A stretch of 64,000 bases of DNA from Adiantum capillus-veneris (lineage: Eukaryota > Streptophyta > Polypodiopsida > Polypodiales > Pteridaceae). Below the pieces are notes generated by a model, which did not search any database, was not told the origin of the DNA, and worked only from the letters and a program-made list of their open reading frames with translations. Position 1 is the stretch's first letter; each line of letters starts with the position of its first letter. The translations under genes were made by a program, and so were the position numbers. The stretch lies in assembly GCA_014529385.2 (NCBI GenBank), contig CM043960.1, positions 36,966,781 to 37,030,780 of the forward strand, in the 5' to 3' direction. Below are positions 61,921 to 64,000 of the stretch, in pieces.

Positions 61921-63690
61921 AAACTCCTCATCTAGCCCGAACTCAGGCGATTATGGCATTGCATTAGCGAAGTAAGATGCCCCCTAGATACCTCCTCAGA
62001 AAATCAAGTCCTAAACTATGTGCTTAAAGAAGCATTTTTCCACATAGGCATCTCAAGGTGGGGTACAACGCCCCTGAGGGGGTGGCTCACATGGCTTGCC
62101 TTTTGTCCAAGTGGATTGCTATAGTAGATTGAAATCATGTATCTGAGGTCATGGACATACATGTAAAAAATCTTGATATACGGACATATATATGCAACAA
62201 TATGAATTTTCCATTCCTATATGTGATCCATGGCTTTGTTTGAAAATGGAGGTTGTCATAATAACTAATATCTAATTCTCCTAAATGATTTTCTCATGTT
62301 AAACTGATTATTTAATATGGGGAAGGACCAGGGGAGAAAAAACTAGAATATTGGTTAAGCTGACAGATCGGCCACTTTAGCGGAGAAATCTCATTGATTG
62401 GTCTTTCTTTTTCATGCAAGAGAGTTTTGCTCAAAAGATGTTGATCTTTTCCTCTTTGCTAAGTCAAGGATTTCGTTCTATGCAACAAGATTGCATCTAT
62501 GAGGTGAAGGTGCTTCACCTCCTGTTTGAGGACTCATGAGAGAGATGTGCTTCTTCCATTTGTCATGCAAATTATTTATTGATGCATTCCTTGCACATAG
62601 AGGCTGCACTAATCAATCATAATTATTGATTGTAAAGGCATTCAAATTCTAAAGAAACATTGACATAGTATAGAGGGTTGGATTTTTTGAGGTCGACCCC
62701 CTTGAAAGGAATTTTCCATGATGAATAGGAATTACAATTACACCCAACAAGAAACCCTGAATTAATTGAGCTCTTTGTTAATTACCGTGATGTGTGAAGA
62801 CTAGATAGAGGAAATAACTCGTCCCAACCTTTAGATATTCATTTTGATCACTCTAAAACATCTTTTAAGTGATCAAATTTAATTAGTATTTCTTTCAAAG
62901 TGGTTTAGACTTACCAAAAATTAAATTTCGCATCCTTACCAGTTCTCTATTAAGTCTTGCATAATGAAATTGGATATGCAAGCTCGCTTCTATCTCTTTT
63001 TTATATGCTTTGATAGCCTATCAGTAGCTACTCTATCCTTCTTAACTAGAGCTTCAGTCATAGTGAAGTACATGTGAGACGAGACAAGATATGTTGGTGA
63101 TGTATTGATATTAATATAAGGCTTTTCTTGACGTCTTCGATATGTTTTTCTTTAATAACTAATACATCATCAATTGCACTTACAGGTAGCTAAAGCACGT
63201 CTAAAGTCTAAAGCTTTTATACTCCGATAAACTTCTTTACTTTTTGATTTCTTGTTGTTGAATATGAATGACAGAGATTTTTCTTACAAAATTACAATCT
63301 GTAAAATGTTTAAAGTTTTAAGAATAGTTTTTGGCCCTCAAATTCTTTAAGAAGAGATTTTTTCTCTAGACGTGGATAGGATCCCAAATGATTGAGTCAT
63401 CTAACTTTCACATAATCAAAGCTTCTTTCATTTCACATTCTATTTGCAAAAAATTATTGTTTAATTTATTGAGATTCACCTTGTAAGCCTTATGGGATGC
63501 ATATTCGCCCCATGAAGGGAAGCAAAAGCGAGGAGTCAGATACGTGCAAGAGAGAGAGAGCATAGGACACACAGATATGGTGAGAGAGAGCAAACCCTCT
63601 TATTCACTTTAGCACATAATGCATTGGTTTGTGTGTGGCTCATAGATTGTATATCTATACGATTAAAAGTTAGCATGCATAAGTTAGTGA
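61921..63690. other. AT-rich spacer
   Basis: No gene or paired repeat recognised; (GA)n of about 5 units near 63551. Confidence 0.4.
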
Positions 63691-63696
63691 TGGGCA

Positions 63697-63925
63697 TGTT
63701 ACCATATACATGTGGTAGTGATGTGTGTAAACACACTTAGGACCGCCCGGGCATTTTTTTCCCTCACTAGCAGGTTTTTTCCCCCATGCATTGTATATAC
63801 ACCCATCATTCTAGGGCTATCTATCTTTCCATTTCACACCAAGTAATACACTCTCTATTGTGTGTCTTGAGCTTCCTTCATCTTTTTCAAGTTGTGTGTG
63901 TTTTCGTGCAACCGTAATTCCAACA
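63697..63925 (+). repeat. 5' LTR of an element entering from the right edge
   Basis: The right edge is firm: TTCCAACA ends at 63925, one base before a primer site. The left edge at TGTTACC (63697) is inferred from the TGTT...AACA inverted ends and gives 229 bp, a normal copia-size LTR. TTGTATATACACC at about 63790 is a TATA-like box. Confidence 0.6.
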
Positions 63926-63926
63926 A

Positions 63927-63942
63927 TTGGTATCAAAGCAGG
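63927..63942 (+). other. Primer-binding site
   Basis: TTGGTATCAAAGCAGG matches the tRNA-Met primer site TTGGTATCAGAGC with one mismatch. It shows a plus-strand LTR element, whose body lies beyond the window. Confidence 0.75.
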
Positions 63943-64000
63943 TTGCGTCCTCCCAAGTTTAGTTGCCAGCAGCTCCAGCACACACTTCCTCACTTTCTCC

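Overview
This window is nuclear DNA from a land plant with a repeat-rich, probably large genome. It holds one recognisable host gene (the 3' part, six GT-AG exons) and at least eight retrotransposon or transposon remnants, several of them nested. It also has very long dinucleotide microsatellites ((CT)n, (CA)n and compounds). The Penelope-like type of reverse transcriptase, the copia, Ty3/gypsy and CACTA lineages, and the sparse genes would fit a fern, lycophyte, bryophyte or gymnosperm better than a compact angiosperm. That placement is inference; no species can be named.

Layout. 1-660: LTR-like promoter DNA with four identical TGACGTGGCA boxes. 661-1170: antisense copia gag scrap. 2616-4034 (+): last six exons of LCB1, the non-catalytic subunit of serine palmitoyltransferase; its 5' exons are not visible and probably lie left of the window behind a transposon-filled intron. 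6.8-9.85 kb (+): decayed Ty1/copia polyprotein. 12.4-13.5 kb (+): LINE-like C-terminal zinc-finger region. 18.6-20.4 kb (-): decayed TNP2 (CACTA/EnSpm) transposase with an internal tandem duplication. 16.9-25 kb: AT-rich arrays of a degenerate TATGCTAGTTAGCAT motif. 28087-30998: complete non-autonomous LTR element with matching LTRs, PPT and a 5-bp target duplication.

31.9-50.9 kb is the most structured part. A non-LTR, non-LINE reverse transcriptase of Penelope-like type (about 37.3-40.3 kb, +) lies between two direct repeats of about 2.25 kb (34.26-36.5 kb and 40.38-48.2 kb). The right-hand repeat is split by a later 5449-bp Ty3/gypsy insertion (41514-46962) with 117-bp LTRs. To the left is a tandem array with a period of about 401 bp. 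To the right is a tandem array of 510-575-bp units, most of them carrying a dinucleotide microsatellite at the same position. 51.5 to about 56 kb (-): Ty3/gypsy gag-protease-RT-RNase H, truncated before the integrase, with a tRNA-Met-type primer site and an LTR. 61.5-61.9 kb (-): DUF4283/zinc-knuckle fragment of LINE ORF1 type. The last 300 bp hold the 5' LTR and primer-binding site of another LTR element that continues outside the window.

Apart from LCB1 every coding region found is a broken mobile-element gene. Nothing resembles an operon or pathway cluster. Coordinates of decayed elements are approximate unless LTR or splice boundaries are stated.
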